Shown one piece after another: positions 47,619-56,333 of a DNA stretch of 64,000 nucleotides. A program made the translations under genes and the position numbers. Position 1 is the first letter of the stretch; each line of letters starts with the position of its first letter. The stretch comes from DATAES01 sp963721305 (GTDB taxonomy: Bacteria; Actinomycetota; Acidimicrobiia; Acidimicrobiales; JACDCH01), in the NCBI GenBank assembly GCA_963721305.1, contig CAVRIR010000003.1, forward strand, positions 496,001 through 560,000. The letters are read 5' to 3'. The notes under the pieces are model-generated. The model did not search any database. It had not been told where the DNA came from and saw only the letters and a program-made list of their open reading frames with translations.

Positions 47619-48466
47619 AGAATGCGGAAGGCCCGGCGTAGGACCGCGACGCCGGTTGCCGTCGCTGTCGTCGCGACAGCCGTGGTCACCGCGAGCGGCG
47701 GCACCAGACTCGGCACCTCCTTGCCCGGTGGACGACGGGCGGTGACCCGGAACGCCGCGACCGGGATCGCCGCGAGATCGATGAAGACATCGACCATCCG
47801 TGTGCGGCTGCGGTACACGGGCACCGGGACCAGCACGTCGTTGCGCACGTTGTACCCGAGCCGGCACAGCACCACGGCGACCTCGACGGTCTCGGAGTAC
47901 TTGTAGCCCCGGTAGTACGTGAGGGCGTCGGCGAGTGCGCCGAGACGGAAGATGCGGTAGCCGGACTCGACGTCGTAGAGGCGATGGCCGGCCCACAACG
48001 TGGCCCAGGCCGACAGCAGTCCGTTGCCCGCCTGCTTGTACATGGGGTACGTCGACAGGTCGCGCCGCACGAGGAGCCCGTCGAGCTGTTCCTCGACCGT
48101 TCGTCGATGCAGATCGTCGATCACGTCGAGGTCGTGCTGACCGTCGGCGTCGACGGTGAACACGAGGTCGTCCGGCGACAGCTCGCCGTCGCGCATCCGC
48201 CGGCGCAGGTCCGTGAACGCGAGGTAGTACGCCGCCGACATGCCCTGGTTCTCGTCGAACCACAGGAGGCGGACGTGGTCGTGGCCGGGGAGCCACCCTT
48301 CGATCTCGGCGCGCGTGCGATCGGTCGACCCGTCGTCGACGACCACGAGCTCGTCCACGAAGTGGCTGAGCTTGTCGAGGACTTGGGTGACCGTCGGTTC
48401 TTCGTTGTACGCGGGGACGACCGCGATGCGTCGCGTCCCGCCGGGCCGGTCGAAGTCTGGGAGCAA
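47600..48466 (-). CDS. Family 2 glycosyltransferase (dolichyl-phosphate-sugar synthase-like)
   Basis: 288 aa. IAVVPAYNEEPTVTQVLDKL, VVVDDGSTDRT and FTVDADGQHD give the GT-A fold with its DxD-type site; a C-terminal hydrophobic segment (about 250-275) may anchor it. Likely transfers an activated sugar to a lipid carrier or nascent glycan. Its 3' end overlaps that of the deacetylase by 19 bp. The epimerase gene ends three bases upstream of its start, so they share an operon. Confidence 0.88.
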   Translation of the reverse strand: MLPDFDRPGGTRRIAVVPAYNEEPTVTQVLDKLSHFVDELVVVDDGSTDRTRAEIEGWLPGHDHVRLLWFDENQGMSAAYYLAFTDLRRRMRDGELSPDDLVFTVDADGQHDLDVIDDLHRRTVEEQLDGLLVRRDLSTYPMYKQAGNGLLSAWATLWAGHRLYDVESGYRIFRLGALADALTYYRGYKYSETVEVAVVLCRLGYNVRNDVLVPVPVYRSRTRMVDVFIDLAAIPVAAFRVTARRPPGKEVPSLVPPLAVTTAVATTATATGVAVLRRAFRILQQRSR

Positions 48467-48469
48467 CGG

Positions 48470-49442
48470 TTACTCCTCGGTGAGCCTGACCGCGGGTGCT
48501 TGGGTGGCGGCTGCCTGCTCGCTGGCCTCGGCGGCGGCAGCTGCCTGGTACCACGCGTAGGTGCGAGCGAGACCAGCGGCGAACGACGTCGACGGCTGCC
48601 AGCCGAGCTGCTCGCGCGCTTTGTCGCTGGACACGACACGCGCCTTGAGGTCACCGGGCCGAGCAGGCCCGTACTCGACCACGCCGGTGCCGACGAGCGA
48701 GCACACGTTCTCGGCGATGTCGCGGATGCTCACCGGCACCGCGCCCTCGATGTTGTACGTCTCGTTCACCGCGATGTCGTCGAGCGCCTTCACGTGCGCC
48801 TGTGCCAGATCCTCGACGTAGACGAAGAACCGCTGCTGGCTCCCGTCGCCGTCGATGCGCAACGCCTCACCGCGCAGTACAACGCTTCATGAACGCGGCG
48901 ACGACGCAGTTGTCACGCATCCGCGGTCCGTACGGGATGCCGTAGCGGAGGATCGTGTACGGCCGTCCGTAGAGCGTGTAGTAGTCGCGGCACGCCATCT
49001 CGGCCGCGACCTTGGACGTCACGTAGAGATGGCGGTCGGTATTGGGATCGAAGACGGTGTTCTCGTCGACCACGTCGCCGGTCGTCGCGGCGTACACCCA
49101 GACCGTCGACGCGAGCACGACCCGGCCGGCGTCGGCGCGGCGCGCCGCCTCGAGGACACGTGCCGTGCCCAGGGTGTTGACCTGGATGGCGAGCGTCGGG
49201 TCGGCGATGACGTCGTTGACGTCCGCGATCGCGGCGAGGTGGAAGATCACCTCGGAGCCGGTGAGCGCTGTCGTCAGGCCATCGGTGTCCAGGACGTCGA
49301 CGGGAACCCACTCGGCATCGGCACGATGCGGCGGCTTCGGATCGAGCACGCGGACGACACAGCCGGCATCGAGCAGCGCGTCGACGACGTGCGTGCCGAT
49401 GAAGCCGGATCCCCCGGTGACGGCGACGGTTCTCTGCAACAT
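48470..49442 (-). CDS. NAD-dependent nucleotide-sugar epimerase/dehydratase, one +1 shift
   Basis: Repaired 323-aa extended SDR. VAVTGGSGFIGTHVVDAL (NAD site), IFHLAAIADVNDV, catalytic Ser/Thr-Tyr-Lys with ASTVWVYAAT and LYVTSKVAAE, and RYGIPYGPRM. An extra base near 48881 splits AAFMKR from LRGEALRIDGDGSQQR. Likely a UDP-glucose 4-epimerase or related enzyme. Between the GT2 and aminotransferase genes, all minus strand. Confidence 0.85.
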
Positions 49443-49452
49443 GGATCCTTTG

Positions 49453-50638
49453 CTACGAGGCGGATGCGAGTCGGTCGAGTGCGGCGCCGAGCGACGAGAT
49501 CACATGCGCCGCCTGCTCGTCGGTCATCACCGCGGACACGGGTAGGCAGATGTGTGATGCGCACAGCTTCTCGGCGCCGGGCAGCGGGCGGTCGACCCAG
49601 CGGTCGAACACCGGTTGCGCGTTGCAGCGGCAGTTCGTACACCTCACCGGACAGGCCGACGCCGTACTCCGAGCGGAGCAGTTGTTTGAGCTCGGTGCGG
49701 TCGACGCCCTCGGGCAGGAACGCGACGTACTTGTAGTAGTTGCACACCGCATCGCTCGGGATGGCCAGCGGCGTGAGCGGCAGCCCGGCCAGGCCGTCGT
49801 CGTAGAGCTTCGCGATGCGCTGGCGGTGGGCGATGAATTCGTCGAGCCGCGCCAGCTGGCTGAGCGTGATCGCCGCGTGCGGCTCGCTCATCCGCCAGTT
49901 GTAACCGAGGTGGGTGTGGACGTTGGCGGTGAAGCTCGCCTTGCCCTGATCGCGGTAGATGCGGGCCTCGTCGGCGATGGTGTCGTCGTCGGTGAGGATG
50001 ATGCCGCCCTCGCCACCGGCCATGACCTTCGTCGGGTAGAAGCTGAACGATCCGGCGAAGCCGAAGGTGCCCGCCATCCGCTCGCCCAGCGACGAACCGT
50101 GGGCGTGGGCCGCGTCTTCGAACAGGAAGATGCCCCGCTCGTCACACAGCCGTCGGAGCTCGCGGATCGCCGGCGTCACGAGGCCGCCGATGTGGACGAC
50201 GACGAGGCCGGCCGTGTCGGGCCCGATCGCGGCGGCGACGTCGGCGGGGTCAGCCGCCATCGTGGCGGGGTCGCAGTCGACGAACTTCGGGATCGCGCCG
50301 GCGGCGACGACCGCGGCGGCCGTGGCGAAGAACGTGTTGGCGGGAACGAGGACCTCTCGCCCCTCCACCGGCCGGCCGAGCGCGGCGAGCGCCCGCAGCG
50401 GGATCTCGATGGCGCTGGTACCGGAGTTGACGGCGATGGCGTGCTTCGCGCCGTGGTGGGCGGCGAAGCGCTCCTCGAGCTCGCGCCCGATGGCGCCGAG
50501 GGTGAGCTGGCCCGTGGTGAGCGCCTCGTCGATGCGACGCAGGATCTCGGCACGGTCTTCCGGCGGGAAGTACACCTGTGCGGGAGGTACGGACAGGGCA
50601 GGGGCGGCCGCGCCGGAGGGGGCACTGGAAGCGGTCAT
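49453..50638 (-). CDS. DegT/DnrJ/EryC1 sugar aminotransferase, one +1 shift
   Basis: Repaired 394 aa. IAVNSGTSAIEIPLRAL, VPANTFFATAAAV, FEDAAHAHGSS and the PLP Lys in SFYPTKVMAGGEGG identify the family that aminates keto-sugars. Extra base near 49624 separates YELPL from NAQPVFDRW. First gene of the minus-strand sugar operon (aminotransferase, epimerase, GT2); MTASSAPSG start at ATG 50638. Confidence 0.88.
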
Positions 50639-50864
50639 TTGTGGCTGGACTCTACTTGGCTGAGGCGCCGCGACCGCTCATGCACCGGCGGTGGTTCGCG
50701 TGCGAGGGAGGGTTCGAACTTGCTGCTCCGCCGGCCCTACGACGCTACCTGATCGGGACGCCCCGGCACCCTTCGGCCCCCGTTCACTGCCGTTCACCGC
50801 ACCATCACCCCGCCATCACCCGACAGTGGTGGATACGCCCGTTACGCGTCGTAGTGTGTGGCTC

Positions 50865-51047
50865 GTGCTCGTCGACCGGTGTTGGATCTGCCTCGAGCAG
50901 CCAGCGGTCACCACGGTCCAGGCCGCGGACGGTCGCCACTACCCGGCCTGCGATGTGTGCGCCACCGAGCATCCCCATGGCCCGCCTCCCGATCGCGGCA
51001 CCATCACGGATGCCGACCTCCGCCGGATCGTCGGCGACACCGCCTGA
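50865..51047 (+). CDS. Small protein with paired CxxC motifs
   Basis: 60-aa candidate: VDRCWICLEQPAV ... YPACDVCATEHPHGPP. The two CxxC pairs about 23 residues apart look like a zinc ribbon. GTG 50865 assumed; no Shine-Dalgarno is visible, so translation may be leaderless. Just upstream of the adenine methylase on the same strand. Could be spurious, but the CxxC spacing argues for a real gene. Confidence 0.5.
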   Translation: MLVDRCWICLEQPAVTTVQAADGRHYPACDVCATEHPHGPPPDRGTITDADLRRIVGDTA

Positions 51048-51100
51048 TCCACCAGCGCTGATCCCCGAGCCGGCGACATCGCGGCCGTAGCTTCGACCCC

Positions 51101-52204
51101 GTGATCAAGTACCTCGGATCGAAGCGGCGGCTCGTGCCCGCGCTCACCGCGATCGCCAGGGCATCGAAGGCTCGCACCGCGCTCGACTTGTTCACGGGCA
51201 CGACCCGAGTCGCGCAGGCGTTCAAGGCGCGCGGCATCGAGGTGACCGCGGTGGACAGCGCCCGGTACGCCGCCGCGTTCGCCCGCTGCTACATCGGCGT
51301 CGACGCGGACGAGATCGATCGCGCCGAGCTCGAACGAGTGGTGCGCCGACTCGACGACCTGCCTCCCGAACCCGGCTACGTCACCGAGGTCTTTGCGCAC
51401 GCGGCGCGCTACCTGCAGCCCGACAACGCGGCGCGCGTCGACGCGATCCGCGACGCCATCGACCGCGGTTGGCGGGACCATCCGTACGAGCCGGTCCTGC
51501 TCACCTCGCTGATCGAGGCGGCCGATCGCGTCGACTCGACGACCGGCGTGCAGATGGCCTACGTCAAGCAGTGGGCGCCGCGGTCCGCGCAACGGCTGCA
51601 ACTACGGGTGCCCTCGTTGCTCGCCGGGCCTGGCCGCGCCATCCACGGCAACGCGTGCGATGTCGCCAAGACCGTCGGTCACGTCGATCTCGCCTATCTC
51701 GATCCGCCGTACAACCAGCACCGCTATACCGCCAACTACCACGTGTGGGAGACGCTCGTGGCCTGGGACGCGCCCGAGCACTACGGCGTCGCCTGCAAGC
51801 GCGCTGATCTGCGTGACCCGTCGACACGGTCGGTCTTCAACTCCCGGCCCGCGATGCCGGAGGCGCTGCATCAGGTCATCGACGATCTCGACGCCGATCT
51901 CCTGGTGGTGTCGTGCTCGAACGAAGGGTGGGTCGGCATCGACGAGCTGCGCGAGTGGTGCCTGCCCCGTGGCCACGTAGCCGTCATGGCGTTCGACTCG
52001 CGCCGGTACGTGGGCGCGCAGATCGGGATCCACAACCCGCGCGGCGAGCGTGTCGGCGAGGTGTCGCACGTGCGCAATGTCGAGTACCTCGTGCTCTCCG
52101 GCGACCGGGCCGTCGTCGAGCGGGCGGTTCAGTCGAGCAACGAGCTGACGAGCGCGTCGACGTCGGCCAACGGCTCGCCGGCCGTGTCGGGCGTCTCCCG
52201 CTGA
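51101..52204 (+). CDS. D12-class N6-adenine DNA methyltransferase
   Basis: 367 aa. MIKYLGSKRRLVPAL and LDLFTGTTRVAQAFK form the SAM-binding N-terminus; LAYLDPPYNQHRY is the catalytic DPPY motif, with this alpha-type order typical of D12 (Dam-like) enzymes. No restriction endonuclease or specificity subunit lies beside it, so it seems to be an orphan. Its last 76 bp overlap the 3' end of the convergent helicase gene; the Ser/Thr-rich tail after about residue 340 is probably not catalytic. Confidence 0.85.
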   Translation: MIKYLGSKRRLVPALTAIARASKARTALDLFTGTTRVAQAFKARGIEVTAVDSARYAAAFARCYIGVDADEIDRAELERVVRRLDDLPPEPGYVTEVFAHAARYLQPDNAARVDAIRDAIDRGWRDHPYEPVLLTSLIEAADRVDSTTGVQMAYVKQWAPRSAQRLQLRVPSLLAGPGRAIHGNACDVAKTVGHVDLAYLDPPYNQHRYTANYHVWETLVAWDAPEHYGVACKRADLRDPSTRSVFNSRPAMPEALHQVIDDLDADLLVVSCSNEGWVGIDELREWCLPRGHVAVMAFDSRRYVGAQIGIHNPRGERVGEVSHVRNVEYLVLSGDRAVVERAVQSSNELTSASTSANGSPAVSGVSR

Positions 52205-54141
52205 GCCTCGTCCACGAATCGTCTGTCGCCCTCGCTGTCCATCGTGGCGACGACGGCGTCGGTGAGGAACCGGCTCCGCTGCCCGTAGACATGGCGGTCG
52301 CTGAGCCGCGCCCGACCGAGACCGGTGTGATAGCGGACGGGTAGGTAGCACCACAGTCGATCGCGGGCACGGGTCATGCCGACGTACAGCACGCGGCGCT
52401 CCTCTTCGATCGACGCGTGGTCGCCCGTCGCCATGTCGGACGGGATGTTGCCGTCGGTGACGTGCAGCAGGTGCACGCACTGCCATTCACCGCCTTTGGC
52501 CGAATGGATCGTCGACAGCGTCAGGTAGTCGTCGTCGAGATGCGGCGGACCGGCCAGCTCACCGGTCGCCGACGGCGGATCGAGCACCAGGTCGGTGAGG
52601 AACTGCTCGAGGCTGGCGGAACCCGACGCGGCCTTGCCGAGCTCGTCGAGGTCGGCGTTGCGAGCCGCGGCGTTCGGGTACCGGGCCTCGACCCGCTCGT
52701 CCACCCACACCCGTACGCGCTCGACGACCGCGCCGGGACCGACGTCACGCCGGAGCCGCCGGCCGTCGTCGAGCGCCTGCAACAGATCGACGACGGCGTC
52801 GGGTACTTCCGCCTCGTCGAGCGTCGCGCCGCCCCTGGGCGCGAGCCGGCGCGCGGTCGCCGGCCCGATGCCGTCGACGAGCTGCAGGACGCGGAACCAG
52901 GCGAGCTCGTCGTTCGGGTTCTCGACGAGCCGCAACGCGCACAGCAGATCCTTCACGTGCGCAGCTTCGAGGAACCGCAGGCCGCCGTACTTGACGTACG
53001 GCAAGCGGCGCGCGGTGAGCTCGAGCTCGAGGAGGTCGCTGTGGTGCGCGGTTCGGAAGAGCACGGCCTGGTCGTGCAACGCGACACCTCGCTCGTACTG
53101 CTCGATGATGCGGCTGCACACCGCGGCCGATTGGGCACCTTCGTCCGCGCATGACACGAGCGCCGGGCGCGGGCCATCGGGGCGCGCCGACCACAACGTC
53201 TTCTCGTGTTTGTGCGCGGCGCCCGCTTCGACCATCACCGTGTTCGTCGCGTGCAGGATCGACGGCGTCGAACGATGGTTGCGGTCGAGCACCACGACGT
53301 GCGCGCCGAACCGCTCGGGGAACTCGATGATGTTGCGCTGCGTCGCGTTGCGGAAGCCGTAGATCGCCTGCGCGTCGTCGCCGACGGCAGTGATCGTCGC
53401 GCCGCCGCCCGCGAGCGCGTGCAGCAGATCTGCCTGCTGCGCGTTGGTGTCCTGGTACTCGTCCACGAGCACGTGGTCGAACTGCGCGAGCAAGGTCGGC
53501 GCGGCGGGCGATTGCAGCAACGAGGACCAACCGAGCAGCAGATCGTCGTAGTCGAGGACCTGCGCCTCACGCTTGCGGGCCCGGTAGGCCTCGAACGTGG
53601 CTCGCAGCTCGGCCTGTTCGTCGGTGCACCACGGGAACGAGTCGCGCAGGACGGCCGACAGCGGCGTGGCGGTGTTGATGACCCGGCTCAGGATCGCGGC
53701 CATCGTGTCCTTCTTCGCCCGGCGACGCTCGACCCGTTCGACGTCGCCGCCCTGCGAGTCGGTGGCGTCGAGCTCGGACCGGACCATCGCGAGCAGGTCG
53801 GCAGTGTCGGACTGGTCGAGGACCGTGAACGCGGGATCGAGGCCGAGCGCCCAGCCATGGCGGCGCAGCAGCCGGTTGGCCACGGCGTGGAAGGTGCCGC
53901 CCCACGAGCGGCGGGCGACATCGTGCCCCGCTTCGGCCTCGGCTCGGCGCAGCAGCTCGGCCGCGGCGCGCCGACTGAACGTGAGCAGCAGGATGCGCTC
54001 GGCTGCGACGCCGCTCGTCACCAGCGAGGCCAGCCGTGACGCCAGCGTCGTCGTCTTGCCCGTGCCCGCGCCCGCGACGATCAGGAGGTGGCCCGCGTCG
54101 TGCTCGATCGCGGCGCGCTGCTGCTCGGTCAACCCAAACAC
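52129..54141 (-). CDS. UvrD/Rep/PcrA-family superfamily 1 helicase
   Basis: About 670 aa. Motif I VAGAGTGKTTTL, Ia LLLTFSRRAAAELLRR, II LVDEYQDTN, III VGDDAQAIYGFRNA, IV DRNHRS, V LSTIHSAKGGEW, VI RRVLYVGMTRARDRLW. GTG 54141 (MFGLTEQQRAAI) is preferred since AGGA lies eight bases upstream; ATG 54183 is the alternative. 3'-5' DNA translocase for repair or replication restart. Shares a short divergent region with the MFS gene. Confidence 0.93.
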   Translation of the reverse strand: MFGLTEQQRAAIEHDAGHLLIVAGAGTGKTTTLASRLASLVTSGVAAERILLLTFSRRAAAELLRRAEAEAGHDVARRSWGGTFHAVANRLLRRHGWALGLDPAFTVLDQSDTADLLAMVRSELDATDSQGGDVERVERRRAKKDTMAAILSRVINTATPLSAVLRDSFPWCTDEQAELRATFEAYRARKREAQVLDYDDLLLGWSSLLQSPAAPTLLAQFDHVLVDEYQDTNAQQADLLHALAGGGATITAVGDDAQAIYGFRNATQRNIIEFPERFGAHVVVLDRNHRSTPSILHATNTVMVEAGAAHKHEKTLWSARPDGPRPALVSCADEGAQSAAVCSRIIEQYERGVALHDQAVLFRTAHHSDLLELELTARRLPYVKYGGLRFLEAAHVKDLLCALRLVENPNDELAWFRVLQLVDGIGPATARRLAPRGGATLDEAEVPDAVVDLLQALDDGRRLRRDVGPGAVVERVRVWVDERVEARYPNAAARNADLDELGKAASGSASLEQFLTDLVLDPPSATGELAGPPHLDDDYLTLSTIHSAKGGEWQCVHLLHVTDGNIPSDMATGDHASIEEERRVLYVGMTRARDRLWCYLPVRYHTGLGRARLSDRHVYGQRSRFLTDAVVATMDSEGDRRFVDEAQRETPDTAGEPLADVDALVSSLLD

Positions 54142-54198
54142 GTGTTCGATCCTACAACCGGGTTGGTGCTGCGGGGGTGACATTGCGAGGATGCACCG

Positions 54199-55383
54199 AT
54201 GGACGAGCGCGAGCGCTTACTCACGCCCGCGTTCGTCGAGATCACCAGTTGCGCGCTCTGCTACTTCATCGCCATCGGCGTCGTCGTACCGGTGCTGCCG
54301 CGCTACGTCGAGGACTCGCTCGGCGGCGGGGGACTCGCCGTCGGGCTGTCCGTCGGCGCGTTCGCGGTGTCGGCCGCGCTGTTGCGGCCTGCGTCAGGCC
54401 ACCTCGGCGACGCGAAGGGTCGCAAGGTCCTCGTCCTCGCCGGAGCCGCGATCGCCGGCGTGTCGATGTTGGGCTACACGATTGCCACCACCATCCCCGC
54501 GTTGATCGGCATGCGACTGGTCACCGGTGTGGGCGAGGCCTTCATGTTCGTCGGCGCCGCGACCGCCGCGCAGGACCTGGCGCCGCCGTCCCGCCGTGGT
54601 GAAGCGGCGTCGTACTTCTCGGTCGCCGTGTACGGCGGGCTCGCCATCGGGCCGCTGCTCGGCGAGCTGGCGCGAACGCACTGGGGCGTGAACAGCGCGT
54701 GGTACCTCGCCGCGGGGTTCTGCTTCGCCGCGTTCCTGGTCGGCATCCGCATGCCGACCGCGCGTCCGCCGATCGTCGAGCAGGCCGTGCCGACGAAGCG
54801 CCGGTTCCTGCATCCGGCCGCGGTGCGACCTGGCTTGATCCTTGCGCTGTCGACGACCGGATACGCGGGCTTCGCCGCGTTCGTGCCGCTGTACGTGACC
54901 GAGCTCGGGCTGAGCGGCTCGGGCATCGTGTTCGCCGAGTACGCGTTCGCCGTGCTCGCAGTGCGGATCGTCGGCGCGAAGCTGCCCGACCGGTTGGGTT
55001 CGCGCCGCGGCGCATCGATGGCGCTGACGTTGCAGGCGAGCGGTCTGGCGGTGATGTGTCTGTGGATGTCACCCGCCGGGCTGTACATCTCGACCTTCAT
55101 CTACGCGATGGGCGTGTCGTTGCTCTACCCCGCGCTCTTCCCACTCGTCGTCGACGGCGCGCCCGAGTCCGAGCGCAGCCAGGCCGTCGCGACGTTCACG
55201 CTCGCGTTCGACGTGTCCGCCGGCCTCGGTGCGTTCCTGCTCGGCATCGTCGTGTCGCTCAGCAGCGAGCGGTGGGCGTTCGGTGTCGCGGCGTTGCTGT
55301 CGCTCGTCGGGCTCGTGCTCGTGCGCACCGCCGGCAAGCGGTACGGCGAGGTCCGTCAGCTCTCTGGCGCGGTGACCTCGTAG
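54199..55383 (+). CDS. MFS transporter
   Basis: 394 aa with about twelve helices. Loop 2-3 motif ASGHLGDAKGRKVLVLAG is the MFS signature (G-x3-D-x2-GR-x). Starts with short MDERERLLTPAFVEI. Cargo not predictable; drug efflux type is most likely by general form. Its 3' end overlaps the convergent dehydrogenase by 28 bp. Confidence 0.86.
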   Translation: MDERERLLTPAFVEITSCALCYFIAIGVVVPVLPRYVEDSLGGGGLAVGLSVGAFAVSAALLRPASGHLGDAKGRKVLVLAGAAIAGVSMLGYTIATTIPALIGMRLVTGVGEAFMFVGAATAAQDLAPPSRRGEAASYFSVAVYGGLAIGPLLGELARTHWGVNSAWYLAAGFCFAAFLVGIRMPTARPPIVEQAVPTKRRFLHPAAVRPGLILALSTTGYAGFAAFVPLYVTELGLSGSGIVFAEYAFAVLAVRIVGAKLPDRLGSRRGASMALTLQASGLAVMCLWMSPAGLYISTFIYAMGVSLLYPALFPLVVDGAPESERSQAVATFTLAFDVSAGLGAFLLGIVVSLSSERWAFGVAALLSLVGLVLVRTAGKRYGEVRQLSGAVTS

Positions 55384-56333
55384 GCGAGCGGTTCGCCGTT
55401 CGTCCAGCGCTTCAGGTTCGTCACGAAGGCGCTCGCCGCGCGTTCGTAACGAGCGTTGCCTCCCGCGGAGGAGTGCGGCGTGAGCACCACGCGCGGGTGG
55501 TGCCACAGCCAGCTGCGGTCGGGTGGCGGTTCTTCGCTGGTCACGTCGAGGATGGCGACCTCCGGCACCCCGCGGTCGAGCGCGGCCCGCAGCGCGTCCT
55601 CGTCGATCAACGAACCGCGGCCGACGTTCACGAGCACCGAACCCGGTTGCAACCGCGCCAGCCGTTGCCGGTCGAGCAGGTGTTGCGTCTGCACCCCGCC
55701 GGGGGCGGCAAGCACCACGACATCCGCCCGACCGAGCGCGCGGTCGAGCTCGTCCGGCCGGATGCATTCGTCCACGGGCTCGGTGCCGTCGGGCCGGCGG
55801 CGCACGCCGATGACCGTCGCGCCGAACGCCTTGGCACGCGTCGCCACCTCCATGCCGATGTGTCCGAGGCCGACGATCAACCACGTGCTGCCGTGCACCT
55901 CGCGGAAGTCGTGCGGTGTCCAGCGCTGTGCGCGCCGCTCGTCGATCCACGCCGCGGCGTCTTGGAAGTGGTCGAGCACCGCGCGCAGGACGTACTCGGC
56001 GATCGGTATGCCGGTGACGTGTGACGTCGTGAGCCTCGTCCCGCCGTCGAGCAACATCTTGAACACGGGATGGTCCGTGCCGGCACTCGAAGTCTGCAGC
56101 CATTGCGGCTTCGTGTTCAGCGCGAGGCGCAGGAACGGCCGCACCGGCCCGCCGTTGAACAGATCGGCCGTGAGCCACGCGACGTCAGGCGCGGCTTCGT
56201 CCCACGAGATCGGTTGACCGTCGAGCACGAGATCGCCGTCCGCTTTCATGCAGATGAACCGCGCGCCGGGCACCACAGCCGCGATGCGATCTCCGAACGA
56301 CTGGAACGACGGCTCACTCAGCAGCAACAGCAT
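55356..56333 (-). CDS. D-2-hydroxyacid dehydrogenase family protein
   Basis: 325 aa. NAD-binding GLGHIGMEVATRAKAFG, VNVGRGSLID (catalytic Arg), the Glu in LDVTSEEPPP and the His in TPHSSAGG. The substrate domain is of GhrA type. ATG 56333 overlaps the stop of the upstream MFS gene by 20 bp, so they are probably co-transcribed on the minus strand. Substrate unknown; glyoxylate or a hydroxypyruvate-like acid is typical. Confidence 0.88.
   Translation of the reverse strand: MLLLLSEPSFQSFGDRIAAVVPGARFICMKADGDLVLDGQPISWDEAAPDVAWLTADLFNGGPVRPFLRLALNTKPQWLQTSSAGTDHPVFKMLLDGGTRLTTSHVTGIPIAEYVLRAVLDHFQDAAAWIDERRAQRWTPHDFREVHGSTWLIVGLGHIGMEVATRAKAFGATVIGVRRRPDGTEPVDECIRPDELDRALGRADVVVLAAPGGVQTQHLLDRQRLARLQPGSVLVNVGRGSLIDEDALRAALDRGVPEVAILDVTSEEPPPDRSWLWHHPRVVLTPHSSAGGNARYERAASAFVTNLKRWTNGEPLAYEVTAPES

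Noticed and set aside
50680..50760. GGTTCGAAC, resembling a tRNA T-arm, upstream of the small CxxC gene
   Set aside because: No five-pair T-stem, no anticodon arm and no acceptor pairing on either strand.
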